Assembly (NCBI GenBank): GCA_016802295.1
Contig: JAESIW010000137.1
Location: 5,830,146-5,894,145, forward strand
Source of the DNA: Brachionus rotundiformis
Lineage: Eukaryota > Rotifera > Eurotatoria > Ploima > Brachionidae
Length of the DNA: 64,000 nucleotides
Direction: 5' to 3'
Shown one piece after another: positions 12,793 through 22,746 of the stretch. The translations under genes and the position numbers were made by a program. Under the pieces are notes generated by a model. That model was not told where the DNA came from. It saw only the letters and a list, made by a program, of their open reading frames with translations, and ran no database searches. Numbering within the stretch: position 1 is the stretch's first letter; every line of letters begins with the position of its first letter.

Positions 12793-12887
12793 TTGATAAA
12801 ACCGAATAATAATGAATCATTATAATCTATTTTTGTCATTCATAAAAAAAAGAAAAAAAGAAAATTTTAAAAAATTAATCGCTAACA

Positions 12888-12907
12888 GTCTCTATGGCGC
12901 AATCGGC

Positions 12908-12944
<37 letters not shown>

Positions 12945-12961
12945 GAATCCACCTAGGGACG
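12888..12961 (+). tRNA. tRNA-Asn (GUU), inverted duplicate
   Basis: A 74-nt cloverleaf identical to the minus-strand copy at 12719-12792. Anticodon GTT sits in the loop CTGTTAA. The two genes face away from each other at their 5' ends across a 95-bp spacer, and the homology continues past their 3' ends. Confidence 0.95.
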
Positions 12962-13218
12962 AACTTTTTTGCCAAATTTCTATTTGATGTTTCTTAAATG
13001 ATTAAAGAAAAAATAAGCTAACTGATCATAAGATTTCTTTAATTCTTAGCTGCGTTTCTAACAAAAAAAAACAGGTAATAAAGCCTGTGAAAAGCGTGCA
13101 CCTTTTGGTAATTGAATCTTTCACAAAGCTTTAGAAAAGTTATTAAGCTTAAATTTAATATTGATCAATTTTATTTTTTATACATATTTTTTTATTTAAG
13201 AAATTCAATTTAAAGCCA

Positions 13219-13698
13219 ATGTTCAATATTAAATCAATTACCAGTCCAATAAATTCAAGCAGTCTTTCATTCAAATCAGACAATTTGCTAGCTCCATCTG
13301 ATGCAAATTTGGGAAAGAGATCACTAGAGAAGCCGTCTTTTTTGTCGCCAAGTGTCCAAAATATATCATTTGAAAACATTCAATCAAAACCAAATCCAAT
13401 TTTTTCAAATTCATTCACTGTCCTATCAAAGAGAACAACTTCAAAGCAATCTCAGCTTATTTTGCCACCAATAAATCAAAATATGAACAAGAATATTCAT
13501 TCAATAATAAAACATTATCCTTCTATATATTTACGCCGTCAAATGCAGTATTCGTTGCCAAAAGTTAGAACAAATTATGTAGCTAATATGAAAATAGATA
13601 AAAAACAAATTGTCAAAAATGATATCAAAAATAAACATTTAAGTCGGTTTCAATTTGATTCTATTTATTATGGAGATTTATCAAAAAGTTTTAAATAA
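13219..13698 (+). CDS. Ser/Asn/Lys-rich hypothetical protein
   Basis: An uninterrupted 159-codon frame in very AT-rich DNA, which is unlikely by chance. It encodes a basic, Ser/Asn/Ile/Lys-rich, low-complexity protein with no domain, signal peptide or membrane helix I recognise. A pyrimidine-rich acceptor (TTATTTAAG) ends at 13200 and the frame is open back to it, so this may be the last exon of a spliced gene rather than starting at the ATG at 13219. It ends only about 45 bp before a tRNA-Ile gene. Confidence 0.5.
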   Translation: MFNIKSITSPINSSSLSFKSDNLLAPSDANLGKRSLEKPSFLSPSVQNISFENIQSKPNPIFSNSFTVLSKRTTSKQSQLILPPINQNMNKNIHSIIKHYPSIYLRRQMQYSLPKVRTNYVANMKIDKKQIVKNDIKNKHLSRFQFDSIYYGDLSKSFK

Positions 13699-13742
13699 TT
13701 TTTTGTAAAAGAATATCCTCTATTGTGTGAGCTAGAACTGAA

Positions 13743-13830
13743 GCCCGAGTAGCTCAGTCGGTTAGAGCGTCGTACTTATAAATACAGTTTAGCGATGCGA
13801 AGGTCGAGAGTTCGAGCCTCTCCTGGGGCA
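13743..13830 (+). tRNA. tRNA-Ile (UAU) with 14-nt intron, copy 1
   Basis: An 88-nt gene. The anticodon stem TCGTA/TGCGA encloses loop CTTATA, then an intron of about 14 nt (aatacagtttagcg), then A38; spliced length is 74 nt. An intron after position 37 is usual for tRNA-Ile-UAU in other animals. The T arm is GAGAGTTCGAGCCTCTC. One acceptor pair (position 5) is mismatched. Confidence 0.9.
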
Positions 13831-13992
13831 AATTTTTTTAAATTAAAATGCACTAATTAAAAAAAAAATTGAAGAAATATTAATTTTTACTAAATAAATT
13901 ATAATAAAATTTTATTTTTATTTGAAATAATTAAGGTTAATTTTAAAAATCAATTAGAATAAAAGAATCTAATTGTTAACTGGTATTTGAAA

Positions 13993-14074
13993 GACGAGGT
14001 GGCCGAGTGGTTAAGGCGATGGACTGCTAATCCATTGTGTTATGCACGCGAGGGTTCGAATCCCTTCCTCGTCG
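13993..14074 (+). tRNA. tRNA-Ser (GCU)
   Basis: An 82-nt class II tRNA. The acceptor GACGAGG pairs with CCTCGTC, the anticodon loop CTGCTAA gives GCU, the variable arm is long, and the T arm is AGGGTTCGAATCCCT. It lies between two tRNA-Ile-UAU copies in the same orientation. Confidence 0.95.
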
Positions 14075-14151
14075 AATTTTTTCCTTCTGATTAAAAGTGA
14101 ATAGAACAAACTCTAGAAAAATTATTGTGAATAAAAGCGTTGTGATTAGAA

Positions 14152-14239
14152 GCCCGAGTAGCTCAGTCGGTTAGAGCGTCGTACTTATAAATACAGTTTA
14201 GCGATGCGAAGGTCGAGAGTTCGAGCCTCTCCTGGGGCA
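14152..14239 (+). tRNA. tRNA-Ile (UAU) with 14-nt intron, copy 2
   Basis: Identical in exon and intron to the copy at 13743-13830, which indicates a recent local duplication or gene conversion. The flanking sequences differ beyond a few bases. Confidence 0.9.
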
Positions 14240-14508
14240 AATTTTTTTTAAAATATAGCTGAGAATAATTTCCAATAAAAAAAATTCTCTTTTAAAATTT
14301 TTTCCTTTTTTGATGAAGATGTAACCAAAAATAATTATAAATTTTTTATCTTTTTTGTAAATCAACACAATTTTCTTTATCAATTTAATTTCTAGGCTCA
14401 AAAAGATCAAGTCCCGAGGTCCGATCGGACTAAAAATCAGCAAAATAAAATTAAATAAATAATTAGCAATTGTTATTTTTTAAAGAAGCTTTTATATTTC
14501 AAATAATA

Positions 14509-15194
14509 AGGTTCACGAAATTCAAAACTTTAGTGCTATCTGAATTTCACATTTTTGACTCAAAATTCGTAATCTACGCCCTCGAAAATCCCAAAAAAAA
14601 AAAATTTTTTTTAGACATTTTTCACGAAATTTTTTTATACTAAGATACAATTTTATTAAAATTTAGAAAAAAAATATCAAAAGAATTCAAGTTTGAAAAA
14701 TTTGTTAAAAATTTTATGATTTAATGAGATTTTTTAAGAAAAATAAAGCAATAAAATAAAAAATTAAAACCATAGATTTGTTCAGAATTTTGTCTAGATT
14801 TACAAAAAAAAAAAAAATCGGTTCATAATTGATCCATCGGAGGAGATGCGATTTAAACAAGAAAAAACACACTTTTTTCCTTTTTTTTAGCCCACATAAA
14901 CCGCCACACCCTTTTTTTTTTTTCCTAAATTACATCAGCATGTAGAAAATTTTATGCTCTTTCTGAATATATAAACTTTTTTAGTATTTTTAAGTTTTAT
15001 CTTTGAGATTTTGAGTCTAAAACAACAGCAACTTTTTAAAGGGTTTGCTATCTTTGGAACCCTGGGTTTAAAAATTTTTTTTTTACTCCCTTCAAAAAAT
15101 TTTTTTTTTTGGGATTTTCGAGGGCGTAGATTACGAATTTTGAGTCAAAAATGTGAAATTCAGATAGCACTAAAGTTTTGAATTTCGTGAACCT
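14509..15194. mobile_element. Foldback MITE with 84-bp perfect terminal inverted repeats
   Basis: A 686-bp element flanked by TA dinucleotides (14507-14508 and 15195-15196). The terminal repeats 14509-14592 and 15111-15194 match at all 84 positions, begin AGGTTCACGAAATTC, and are followed on both sides by an A12/T12 run. The interior is AT-rich without an ORF, so it is non-autonomous. The TA target suggests Tc1/mariner mobilisation; a longer target site cannot be excluded. Confidence 0.85.
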
Positions 15195-15233
15195 TAGACA
15201 GAAAATAGAAAAAAAATCAACAAAATGAACACA

Positions 15234-16297
15234 TTACAAATCATTAAAAATTCTATCATAGTTGACAAAATAATTTGTTAAAACATAAACACTGTTATGA
15301 AAAGCAGGAAAAATTAATACCGTATTTCCTTCTTCTTGTAATTGTAAGTGACCATAAATAGAGGAAACCTGCTTGTACACATTGTTTGGTAATTTGCTCC
15401 ACGTATTTACCACTAAATTCACCAAAAAATGGGATTGTGTGTGGCTAATTTTAAGCAAATTTGCCTAATGCAGAAAAACAAGTCTCCAAATAACTCTACA
15501 TTTTGCATGCCATCAAAAATTATTCTAATATACTGTGTAATTACTCTGTAGAGTATATGCTAAAATATATTTTCGGATCAAGAAAAGTTAAAGATTAAAC
15601 ATTTTACAGAACAAAGTTATTCCTTTGGGTAAAAAAGTTATTCAAGTTTTTCTGAATTGAACTGAATTGAAACGATCAAATTAAAAGGAACCCCATGTAT
15701 ATTTTACCTTTTCGCACTATAATGCTTTACTGTGTCTTCTCAGATTGTATCTTTTTGATTCTGGTCCAGGGCCTTGAGAGAAATTTATCCCATTCTTTAG
15801 TTTGACAATCTCATAGCCATTTATTATCTTATAAAATTGAGTCAAGTCACTTAGGGTCTTTCTTTTTTGTAAGTCTTGCAATCTCAGCTTGTCTAATCTC
15901 TCTTTATATACTAAATTTTGAAACTCAGGAATCAGTTTTGCTCCTCTCTGAATTTTTTCCAATTCTTTAATGTCTTTTTGACGATATGGACATCAACAAC
16001 ATATTGCATAATATTAGTGAGATATAACAAGGAATGTGTACAATAGTTGAGTTGTTATAAGGTGTTAAGCATGATTATTTTGGGAAGAATCAGAAGTTCC
16101 TTAAAAGCCATATTTAAAGAGGAACGAGCATAACTGAGAAAAAGAGAATGGAAAGACCTTATATTTGGCTTGAAAACATCATAGAACAATTGATAAAGAA
16201 GTTCATTGTTCTTCAACTCAATTGACTTCAGAAAAGCCTTTGACAACAAACACAGAGAAAGCTTGTAAGCATTTTTTAGAACTTGTGAAATGCACAT
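15234..16297 (-). mobile_element. 3' part of a decayed LINE, interrupted by a MITE
   Basis: Three consecutive minus-strand frames carry the end of a CR1/L2-like ORF2. 16055-16297 has KNAYKLSLCLLSKAF...LLYQLFYDVFKPNIR (compare LYxxLVRPHLEY). 15717-15962 has QRGAKLIPEFQNLVYKERL and KTLSDLTQFYKIINGYE (compare QRRATKLIPELRNLSYEERL). 15234-15430 has HFLVNLVVNTWSKLPNNV (compare FFxxRVVNxWNxLP). Stops and frameshifts separate the pieces, and a MITE at 15431-15694 sits between the second and third. Confidence 0.8.
15431..15694. mobile_element. MITE copy nested in the LINE remnant
   Basis: Related along most of its length to the element at 18153-18508: shared tracts include taagcaaatttgc, attttgca.gccatcaaaaa, ttattcctt.gggtaaaaaagttattcaa and ttctgaattga. 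It begins GGGATTGTG and ends CCCC but lacks about 90 bp near the left end. A 9-bp duplication is not evident here. It splits the LINE reading frame. Confidence 0.7.
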
Positions 16298-16700
16298 GCA
16301 TAAGCAGAGACTCTTTAAACATTCTGACTTAGTGAGCTATTTTCTTTAGCAAAATAAATTATATAATTTCAATAATTATTCTACACATATCTCAATAATA
16401 TTTTTTTAATAATTAAAACATTACACTCTAAAAAAATTGATCTAATCTCAAAAAAGTTAGTATTAAGTACTTGTTAAAATTGTTCTAAAGTAAAAATTTA
16501 GAATTCTTAATTTCTTATTTAAAAGAAATTTTCTAAAAAATAAGTAAACTTGAAAATTTTAATATTGACAGCAACTTGCAAAGAAATATTGTTTTGGGAA
16601 ACATTATATCTGCATCAATTTTTTAGAAATTATTTTTTTGTTAATTACAAAAATATTTATTTATTTTTTTATTAAAAAATCATGTTTTGCTTAATTCAAA

Positions 16701-17387
16701 TTAGGACAAATCATCAATTTTAATTTGCGGAATGGGATTTATTTTATTACTATCTGTCTCATTTAGTGATAAATTTCTTATGTCAACATGATCTATTGAA
16801 CTCTTTTTTGTTAAATTCTGTAAATCTTCGAACCATTCTATAACTGCTGGACTAATGCTAATCAATTGTTCAAATTTAAATATTCTTTCATTCAATTCAT
16901 TAATTTCGTTTTTTAATTTGATGCAATTTGGACAGTTTGGTGCAATTGATTGGTCTAAAGAGCAACTTTTTGGCTTATCAAGTTCACTGAGATTCGAACA
17001 ACTTCTGTTGCCGTGATCATTTTTATTACTCAAGTAGCTAAAGATCGCCGAAGCGTATTTTTGACTAAATTTATTGGAATTATCTTCCATTGTTGAGATA
17101 GATGATAAGGATGATCTTCGTAAAAAATTATCTTCGGGCAAATTAAGCTTTGTCTCACGAGATAAAGATTTTTTATTTTTCTTTATTCGTTTAAGATTAA
17201 AGTTATTCAAAATTTGGTTGCACGTTTCCTCCGAGCCTACGTAGACTACATTTCCAATGTCTTTAATATCATTAACTCTACAAGTAACTGTGTCATTTAA
17301 CTTTACATTTTTATGATTTTGAATAACTGTAAATATTTTGTTCAAGGACCATTCAACTAGTATGAATTCATCTGAATCGGATGACAT
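16701..17387 (-). CDS. Hypothetical protein, 228 residues
   Basis: A single-exon frame from ATG to stop. Residues 1-62 form a compact acidic start (DEFILVEWSLNKIFTVI ... GNVVYVGSEETCNQIL) that recalls the short N-terminal modules of some BEN-type and transposase-related nuclear proteins, but the match is weak. A basic KRIKKNKKS stretch follows (possible nuclear localisation), then Ser-rich linkers, a CPNC pair and a short predicted coiled coil (KLKNEINELNERIFKFEQL). No signal peptide or membrane helix. It sits inside the transposon-rich 14.5-18.5 kb block, so a transposon-derived gene is possible. I cannot name it. Confidence 0.6.
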   Translation of the reverse strand: MSSDSDEFILVEWSLNKIFTVIQNHKNVKLNDTVTCRVNDIKDIGNVVYVGSEETCNQILNNFNLKRIKKNKKSLSRETKLNLPEDNFLRRSSLSSISTMEDNSNKFSQKYASAIFSYLSNKNDHGNRSCSNLSELDKPKSCSLDQSIAPNCPNCIKLKNEINELNERIFKFEQLISISPAVIEWFEDLQNLTKKSSIDHVDIRNLSLNETDSNKINPIPQIKIDDLS

Positions 17388-18143
17388 GCTTAAAAATTAA
17401 TTTAAAAAAATCGATTTTATTTTTACTTTCTCAATTATTAGCTAATCATCTGAAAAAAAATAAATTAAAAATTTTTGCGTAATACGGTTGAACATAAATT
17501 TTAGCAATTGAAAAAAATAAAATAATTTTTCATGTAAAATATTTTCCAGATATCATATTTTGGGTAATTTTTTTTTTTACATTCTTTGTTAGTCGTTGTA
17601 TGCAACTAATCCCAAAATAATTAATGTTTAATTAATGCATATTTTTCAAAAAAAATATTTTATACTTTAAGTAAAAGACTAATTATTGTTACAACTGATT
17701 ATTTTGCCAAATACTTATTGAAAGATTTTACGTCATTTAAATTATACGTTGAATCTTGATATTCTATTTTAGTTCTGATAATTAGCAAAGTTTTTTTAAA
17801 AATTTAAATTAAACTTATATAATTGAATTAATTTTAAAAAGCTTCTTCTCAGAATTGAATTAATTAGCTATTCGAAAAATATTTATATAAAATAATTTTA
17901 GAATTTTTTGAAATGGATAAAAATTATTTATTTTAATTTAACTTTAACTTGATAAAATTAAATTGTTCTTTTAAAAGAGAATAGTATAAATAAAACTATA
18001 ATTTTAAAATTACATTGTAAAATTCGTATAAAATTTTTTATAATATAATTTATAACTTCAAAAAAAAATAAAATATAGAATTTTTAATTAAATTTTAGAT
18101 TTTATTTTTATTAACAAAATTAATTAGATTATGTCATAACAAT
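17388..18143. other. Intergenic, no gene seen
   Basis: AT-rich sequence between the 228-residue gene and the MITE. Nothing supportable on either strand. Confidence 0.6.
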
Positions 18144-18152
18144 GCTTTCATA

Positions 18153-18508
18153 GGGGTTGTGAAGTTGGTTTCAATTCGATCATTTCAATTCAGAAAAACT
18201 TGAATAACTATTTCACTAAAAGAGATAATTTAGTTCTATAAAATGCTCAATTATAAGCAAATTTGCTTTATTCAGTAAAATAAGTCTGTAAAATACTCTG
18301 CAATTTTATGCATTTTGCACACCATTAAAAAGTATTCAAATCAATTGTGCACTCACTTTGCAGACTTTTTGCAGACATATATTTTCGTATTAAGCAAAGT
18401 TGCTTAAACATTAAGCAGTTTACAGAACTAAATTATTCCTTATGGTAAAAAAGTTATTCAAATTTTTCTGAATTGAAACGATCGAATTGAAAAGAACTTC
18501 ACAGCCCC
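18153..18508. mobile_element. Mutator-like MITE with 9-bp target duplication
   Basis: A 356-bp element with inverted ends of about 60 bp: left GGGGTTGTGAAGTTGG..., right complement GGGGCTGTGAAGTTCT..., both continuing TTCAATTCGATC with few mismatches. It is flanked by the direct repeat GCTTTCATA at 18144-18152 and 18509-18517. A 9-bp duplication with long terminal repeats is the Mutator (MULE) pattern. It has no ORF. Confidence 0.85.
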
Positions 18509-18517
18509 GCTTTCATA

Positions 18518-19000
18518 AAATTTATTGAAAATAATTTCGAGACAAGACTTCTCAATTTTAAAAAATGGAAGAGTCAATATTTATTGATTGACTGTTTTTT
18601 TCCTAATTTTATAATTTTAATTATTTTGACAAAATATTTTCTAAAATATAAATAGATTTTGAAAAAAAGATTGTGAATTCATTTTATTTGAGTTAAAATT
18701 CAATTTTAAAATTGAATCACAATAAAACAGTTAATTGAGAAAAAATATCAAAGCTTTTAAAAAAAATTATGAACAATATAACTAAATTTATTTTCTTTAA
18801 TTTTAAATAAATTTAATGAAAAGTTAATGATCTTATGATTAAGGAATTACTGTTAGCTTTATAACTTTAATTTTTAAGTTAATTTCATTTATTGGAATTT
18901 TCTTTAAAATAAAAGCTCTTAAAATCCAGGAATGATGACATTAAACAAACCAATTAAAATTCCAAATAATAATTTTTATTTTTTATGTAGATTTTTTTGT
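18518..19000. other. Intergenic, no gene seen
   Basis: AT-rich spacer and the probable 3' untranslated region of the minus-strand channel gene that ends at 19001. Confidence 0.6.
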
Positions 19001-20668
19001 TTATTTAAGGCATAGTTTATTCAATCCAATTAAAATAACACTAATTAAGAATTCTATGATTTCTACAAACGTAAGCAAGCTGATACCAATAAAGAGACCT
19101 AGATTTCCTCCAATGTTACCTAGAAGTGCCACTGGACTAATAGCTGGTGTTTCAGTTATGTAAGTGGTTGCCAAATCATCATAGAAAACATTGATCATGA
19201 CCGTACTTTTGGTAATTTCGTTTTTGTCCGTACCATCTGGAAACCTTGATAGAATATTGGTTTGCTCGCTTAGGTAATTTCTGTAATAACGAGTTGGATA
19301 GCGTGAACTAGACGTTGTTATTTGAAGACTATAAGAGTCGCATTCCAAAGGACATTGTTGACAAGAACTTGAACTAATTGAACTAAAATAGTCTCCTCTT
19401 GAGCTAGCAACACATTCTAAACTTGATATGTTTTCGCATATTGACTTATTTTGGTAAATGTTTGGCAAACTACCATCTAAACAATTGCACGCTTTTAGAA
19501 TAAATTCTTGTAAACAAAGTCTTAGACAAATTTTTTGTCTATAAACTTTCATATTTAGCTTATTGAATATTGCTTTGTAAAAATATGAATTATAGCCATC
19601 TATTGATTTTGAGTTTTTGACACAATTGCTATAAGGTAAATCTAATTTGTGAAAAAATGATCTCTTGATTCCTATATTTGTCTGAAAACCTGATGGTATA
19701 TCCAAACCTTCGTTGTTTATTATTGGCTTAACGCTTTGGTTATGCACGACAACACGTGCGCCAGAATTCAATATGTACTGACTCTGTGTCAAGTCATAGC
19801 CAAGAAACAATTCCAATTTTAAAGATTGATCCGAACCGGCTTCGTTAATTCGTTTAATTGGAACTTGGTTACCATAGTGGTCGAAACCACTGTTGAATGT
19901 GTAGCAGTTAACAAAGTCAAAGTCATAGGTCCAGACAAAATCAGACTGGTTGCAAGGCACATCGTTAAAGTAACAAGTCAATAGCATGTAATCAATATGA
20001 AAGCCTAGTTGTTCGATATTTTTGGCTGTGAGACTTTTATTTCCCATTAAAGATGATTTGATTAGAGTATTAATTAATTTTGGATTTTTGTCTATCTTGT
20101 TTACATCACTTACATAAGATAAATTGTTCTTTTCAAGAACTTGGTCAATATAATTTTGAGATGTTCGCTTATCAAATGGATTTAAATTACAAATAGTCAC
20201 TGCCGGAAATTCAATGGGACTGTCTGTTATCACTTGTTGGTTAATCAATACCTCAAATAACATAAAAGTCTGTATAATGCCAACTATTGTGAATATACAA
20301 TAACTTAAACTAGCCATAAAACATAGTATCCAAATTATTTTTAGAAATTTGTTTTCTATCTTTACAATATTTGGTATGCCATGGGATTTGGTACTAGAGC
20401 CCCAGTCTAAAAGTTTCTGCTTTATTATTTGTCTTGTAGTCATTTTTGCTGGTTCTGGATTTAAAATCAAGTCCGAAATACCGGTATTATTGGTCAAATT
20501 CAATTCTTTCAATCGAACATTGTTCCCAGAGTATTTTTTGAATAAATTTTGACGGTTCTCATAAAATTTTTTCATTTCCAATTTTTTTTCTCTTTCGAAT
20601 TGTTTACTTTGTTTCTTAAAGTCGCTATAAAAGTCCGTCTTATGGGAATTTATTAGCTCTTTAATCAT
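19001..20668 (-). CDS. DEG/ENaC-family sodium channel, gene 1
   Basis: An intronless gene of 555 residues. DEG/ENaC channels are trimeric, amiloride-sensitive cation channels gated by protons, peptides or force. The long, charged N-terminal cytoplasmic part (about 90 residues) is followed by the gating His-Gly motif (TKSHGIPNI), TM1 (IIWILCFMASLSYCIFTIVGII), the post-TM1 signature EFPAVTICNLNPFD, a Cys-rich ectodomain (CLRLCLQEFILKACNC, CQQCPLECDS), the SSRYPTRYYR palm segment, and TM2 with the Gly-Ile-Ser selectivity triplet (NIGGNLGLFIGISLLTFVEI). Subtype (ASIC-like or peptide-gated FaNaC-like) cannot be fixed. It is divergent to gene 2 across about 600 bp. Confidence 0.93.
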   Translation of the reverse strand: MIKELINSHKTDFYSDFKKQSKQFEREKKLEMKKFYENRQNLFKKYSGNNVRLKELNLTNNTGISDLILNPEPAKMTTRQIIKQKLLDWGSSTKSHGIPNIVKIENKFLKIIWILCFMASLSYCIFTIVGIIQTFMLFEVLINQQVITDSPIEFPAVTICNLNPFDKRTSQNYIDQVLEKNNLSYVSDVNKIDKNPKLINTLIKSSLMGNKSLTAKNIEQLGFHIDYMLLTCYFNDVPCNQSDFVWTYDFDFVNCYTFNSGFDHYGNQVPIKRINEAGSDQSLKLELFLGYDLTQSQYILNSGARVVVHNQSVKPIINNEGLDIPSGFQTNIGIKRSFFHKLDLPYSNCVKNSKSIDGYNSYFYKAIFNKLNMKVYRQKICLRLCLQEFILKACNCLDGSLPNIYQNKSICENISSLECVASSRGDYFSSISSSSCQQCPLECDSYSLQITTSSSRYPTRYYRNYLSEQTNILSRFPDGTDKNEITKSTVMINVFYDDLATTYITETPAISPVALLGNIGGNLGLFIGISLLTFVEIIEFLISVILIGLNKLCLK

Positions 20669-21285
20669 TATTTTAAAAAAAAGATCAATTTATCTAAAAC
20701 ATTTCAAAATAATCAATTTAAAAGTTTAAAGGAAATAATTAAAAATAATTCCGCTTCAATCAAAAAGTAAAACTTTGATACTTTTCATGTGTACATAATT
20801 TATTTTTTAATTGTTTTCTAAACTTAATAGATTCAAATAACTTGTGAACAAATTTAGAACTTTATAGTGACTAACTGACTAATTTAAATTATTGTAAAAA
20901 GTTTTAATTTTTTTAACTTCAGCACAAATCTAATTAATTATTCATTTAGTAACAAAAAATATTAAATATCATTTTTTTTAAGCGGAAATAGAGAATTTCA
21001 CTTTATGAGACAGTTGTTAATTTTATTTCCAGAAAACTCTTGGAGATGAGTAGGCAAAAAAAATGGAAATTTTTAAATTACCAAATTAACATCAAATAAA
21101 ATAATTTAAACAATTAATTTACTTGATCATTTTTATTTAAAACAGGTTTAATAGCAGCAATTAAGAAAATAAAAAAAAAAACATTTCATTATTTCTAATT
21201 TGAAAAAAATATTAACTTTATTTGTTTAAGCTAAAAAAAATATAAATCTCAAAAAATATTGATTTTTAGACCTAAAAAACAAAAA
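20669..21285. promoter_or_regulatory. Shared upstream region of two divergent channel genes
   Basis: About 617 bp separate the start codons of channel genes 1 (minus) and 2 (plus), so both promoters must lie here or upstream introns must exist. A possible acceptor (TTTTTAG at about 21262-21268) precedes the gene 2 ATG. I see no clear TATA box. Confidence 0.5.
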
Positions 21286-22746
21286 ATGATAGATGAAAAA
21301 AGTGATGTAAAAAACGAGCTTAGAAAAAAATTTACTGAATGGTGTAACTATTCAACTACACACGGCATTTCTAATATTAGTCGTGCTGAAAACAAATTTG
21401 TCAAACTAATATGGCTTTTGTGCTTGGTCACCAGTTCCACATACTGTTTTTACACCATTATTCACATAGTTATATCTTATTTGTCTTATGATGTGATTAT
21501 AAACATAGATGTGGTCGACAAAGCACCGATAGATTTTCCAGCAGTGACTGTGTGCAATTTGAACCCTCTTGATCGACGTTTTTCACAATGGTATATTGAT
21601 CAAGTCCTTGAAAAGCATAACTTATCTTATGTTAGTGACTTGGAAAAAATTGATGTCAATCCAAATACAGTCAAATATTTGATAAAAGCAAATATTTTAG
21701 CAGATAGAAATTTGTCATGGATAGAAATCCGCAAATTTGGTTTCGAAATAGATTTTATGCTATTTAGATGTTTTTACAACAATATAGCTTGCAGTGCCAG
21801 TGATTTTGTTTGGTTGTATGATTTTGATTATGGAAATTGCTTTACATTTAACAGTGGGTTTGATAAATATGGTAACAAAGTTCCAATTAGGAAAATAAAC
21901 GAGCCTGGTTCAGAAAGATCATTTAAGCTTGAGTTGTTTCTAGGCGATGAGTTTAGTCAAGGTATCTGGATGCAGCAAAGTGGCGCCAAAGTAATTGTTC
22001 ATAATCAAAGTGTCAATCCTTTAATTGAAGCCGAAGGACAAGAATTGGCAACAAACTATCAAACCGATATTGGCATTACTAGATCATTTTTGACCAAACT
22101 GGAACATCCTTATAGTCGATGTGTTAAAAATATCTATTCACCAGATGGTCATAAATCAGAATTTTTCAAAGCAACTTTCAATACTCTCAACATGACTAGC
22201 TATAGACAAAAAAACTGTATCAGATTGTGTCTTCAGCGATTTATCAAGCATTCATGTGGTTGTGTAGATCCAAAATTGCCCAATATATACCAGGATGCAG
22301 ATTATTGTGCAAGCCTTAGTCTTCTTGATTGCGTGTCAAAGAGCAAGATTAAATATTTAAAAAACACGGACAATTGTCCAGAATGTCCGATTGAATGCGA
22401 TTCAATCGAATACCACTTAACAATTTCAAAGTCAAGATATCCAACTGCATACTATACTGATTACATTAGGTATCAGACAGACCTGGTCTCACGCTTTCCC
22501 AAAACAACAGTTGTAACAGACAATCATATTCAAAAAAATATTGTATTGATCAATGTTTTTTTTGACGATTTGGCGACAAATTTTATTAAAGAAATACCTT
22601 CAGTTACTCCTGATGAACTATTTGGAACTATTGGTGGAAATTTGGGGCTTTTTATTGGAATGAGCCTGCTAAGTTTTGTGGAAATAATGGAAATTTTGGT
22701 GGAAATAGTTTTGATTTATTTAAACAATAAACAAAAACAAAAATAA
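21286..22746 (+). CDS. DEG/ENaC-family sodium channel, gene 2
   Basis: An intronless gene of 486 residues from the ATG at 21286; the frame is open upstream to 21259 but without an ATG. Features in order: His-Gly gating motif (STTHGISNI), TM1 (FVKLIWLLCLVTSSTYCFYTII), DFPAVTVCNLNPLD, FNSGFDKYGNKVPI, the Cys-rich thumb (CIRLCLQRFIKHSCGCVDPKLP, CPECPIECDS), SRYPTAYYTDY, and TM2 with Gly-Met-Ser (GGNLGLFIGMSLLSFVEI). It is close in sequence to genes 1 and 3, so this is a local duplication cluster. It lies 247 bp upstream of gene 3 in the same orientation. Confidence 0.93.
   Translation: MIDEKSDVKNELRKKFTEWCNYSTTHGISNISRAENKFVKLIWLLCLVTSSTYCFYTIIHIVISYLSYDVIINIDVVDKAPIDFPAVTVCNLNPLDRRFSQWYIDQVLEKHNLSYVSDLEKIDVNPNTVKYLIKANILADRNLSWIEIRKFGFEIDFMLFRCFYNNIACSASDFVWLYDFDYGNCFTFNSGFDKYGNKVPIRKINEPGSERSFKLELFLGDEFSQGIWMQQSGAKVIVHNQSVNPLIEAEGQELATNYQTDIGITRSFLTKLEHPYSRCVKNIYSPDGHKSEFFKATFNTLNMTSYRQKNCIRLCLQRFIKHSCGCVDPKLPNIYQDADYCASLSLLDCVSKSKIKYLKNTDNCPECPIECDSIEYHLTISKSRYPTAYYTDYIRYQTDLVSRFPKTTVVTDNHIQKNIVLINVFFDDLATNFIKEIPSVTPDELFGTIGGNLGLFIGMSLLSFVEIMEILVEIVLIYLNNKQKQK

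Larger units (their letters stand above)
12675..13006. repeat. Large inverted repeat carrying two tRNA-Asn genes
   Basis: The arms 12675-12792 and 12888-13006 are nearly identical reverse complements. They contain the whole tRNA-Asn plus about 44 bp of 3' flank (ggcaaaaaagttcg / cgaacttttttgcc and beyond). The spacer is 95 bp and unrelated. Confidence 0.9.

Noticed and set aside
14198..14443. 81-residue minus-strand frame ending RGSNSRPSHR
   Set aside because: Its C-terminal sequence is the complement of the tRNA-Ile T arm; a common artefact of tRNA antisense.
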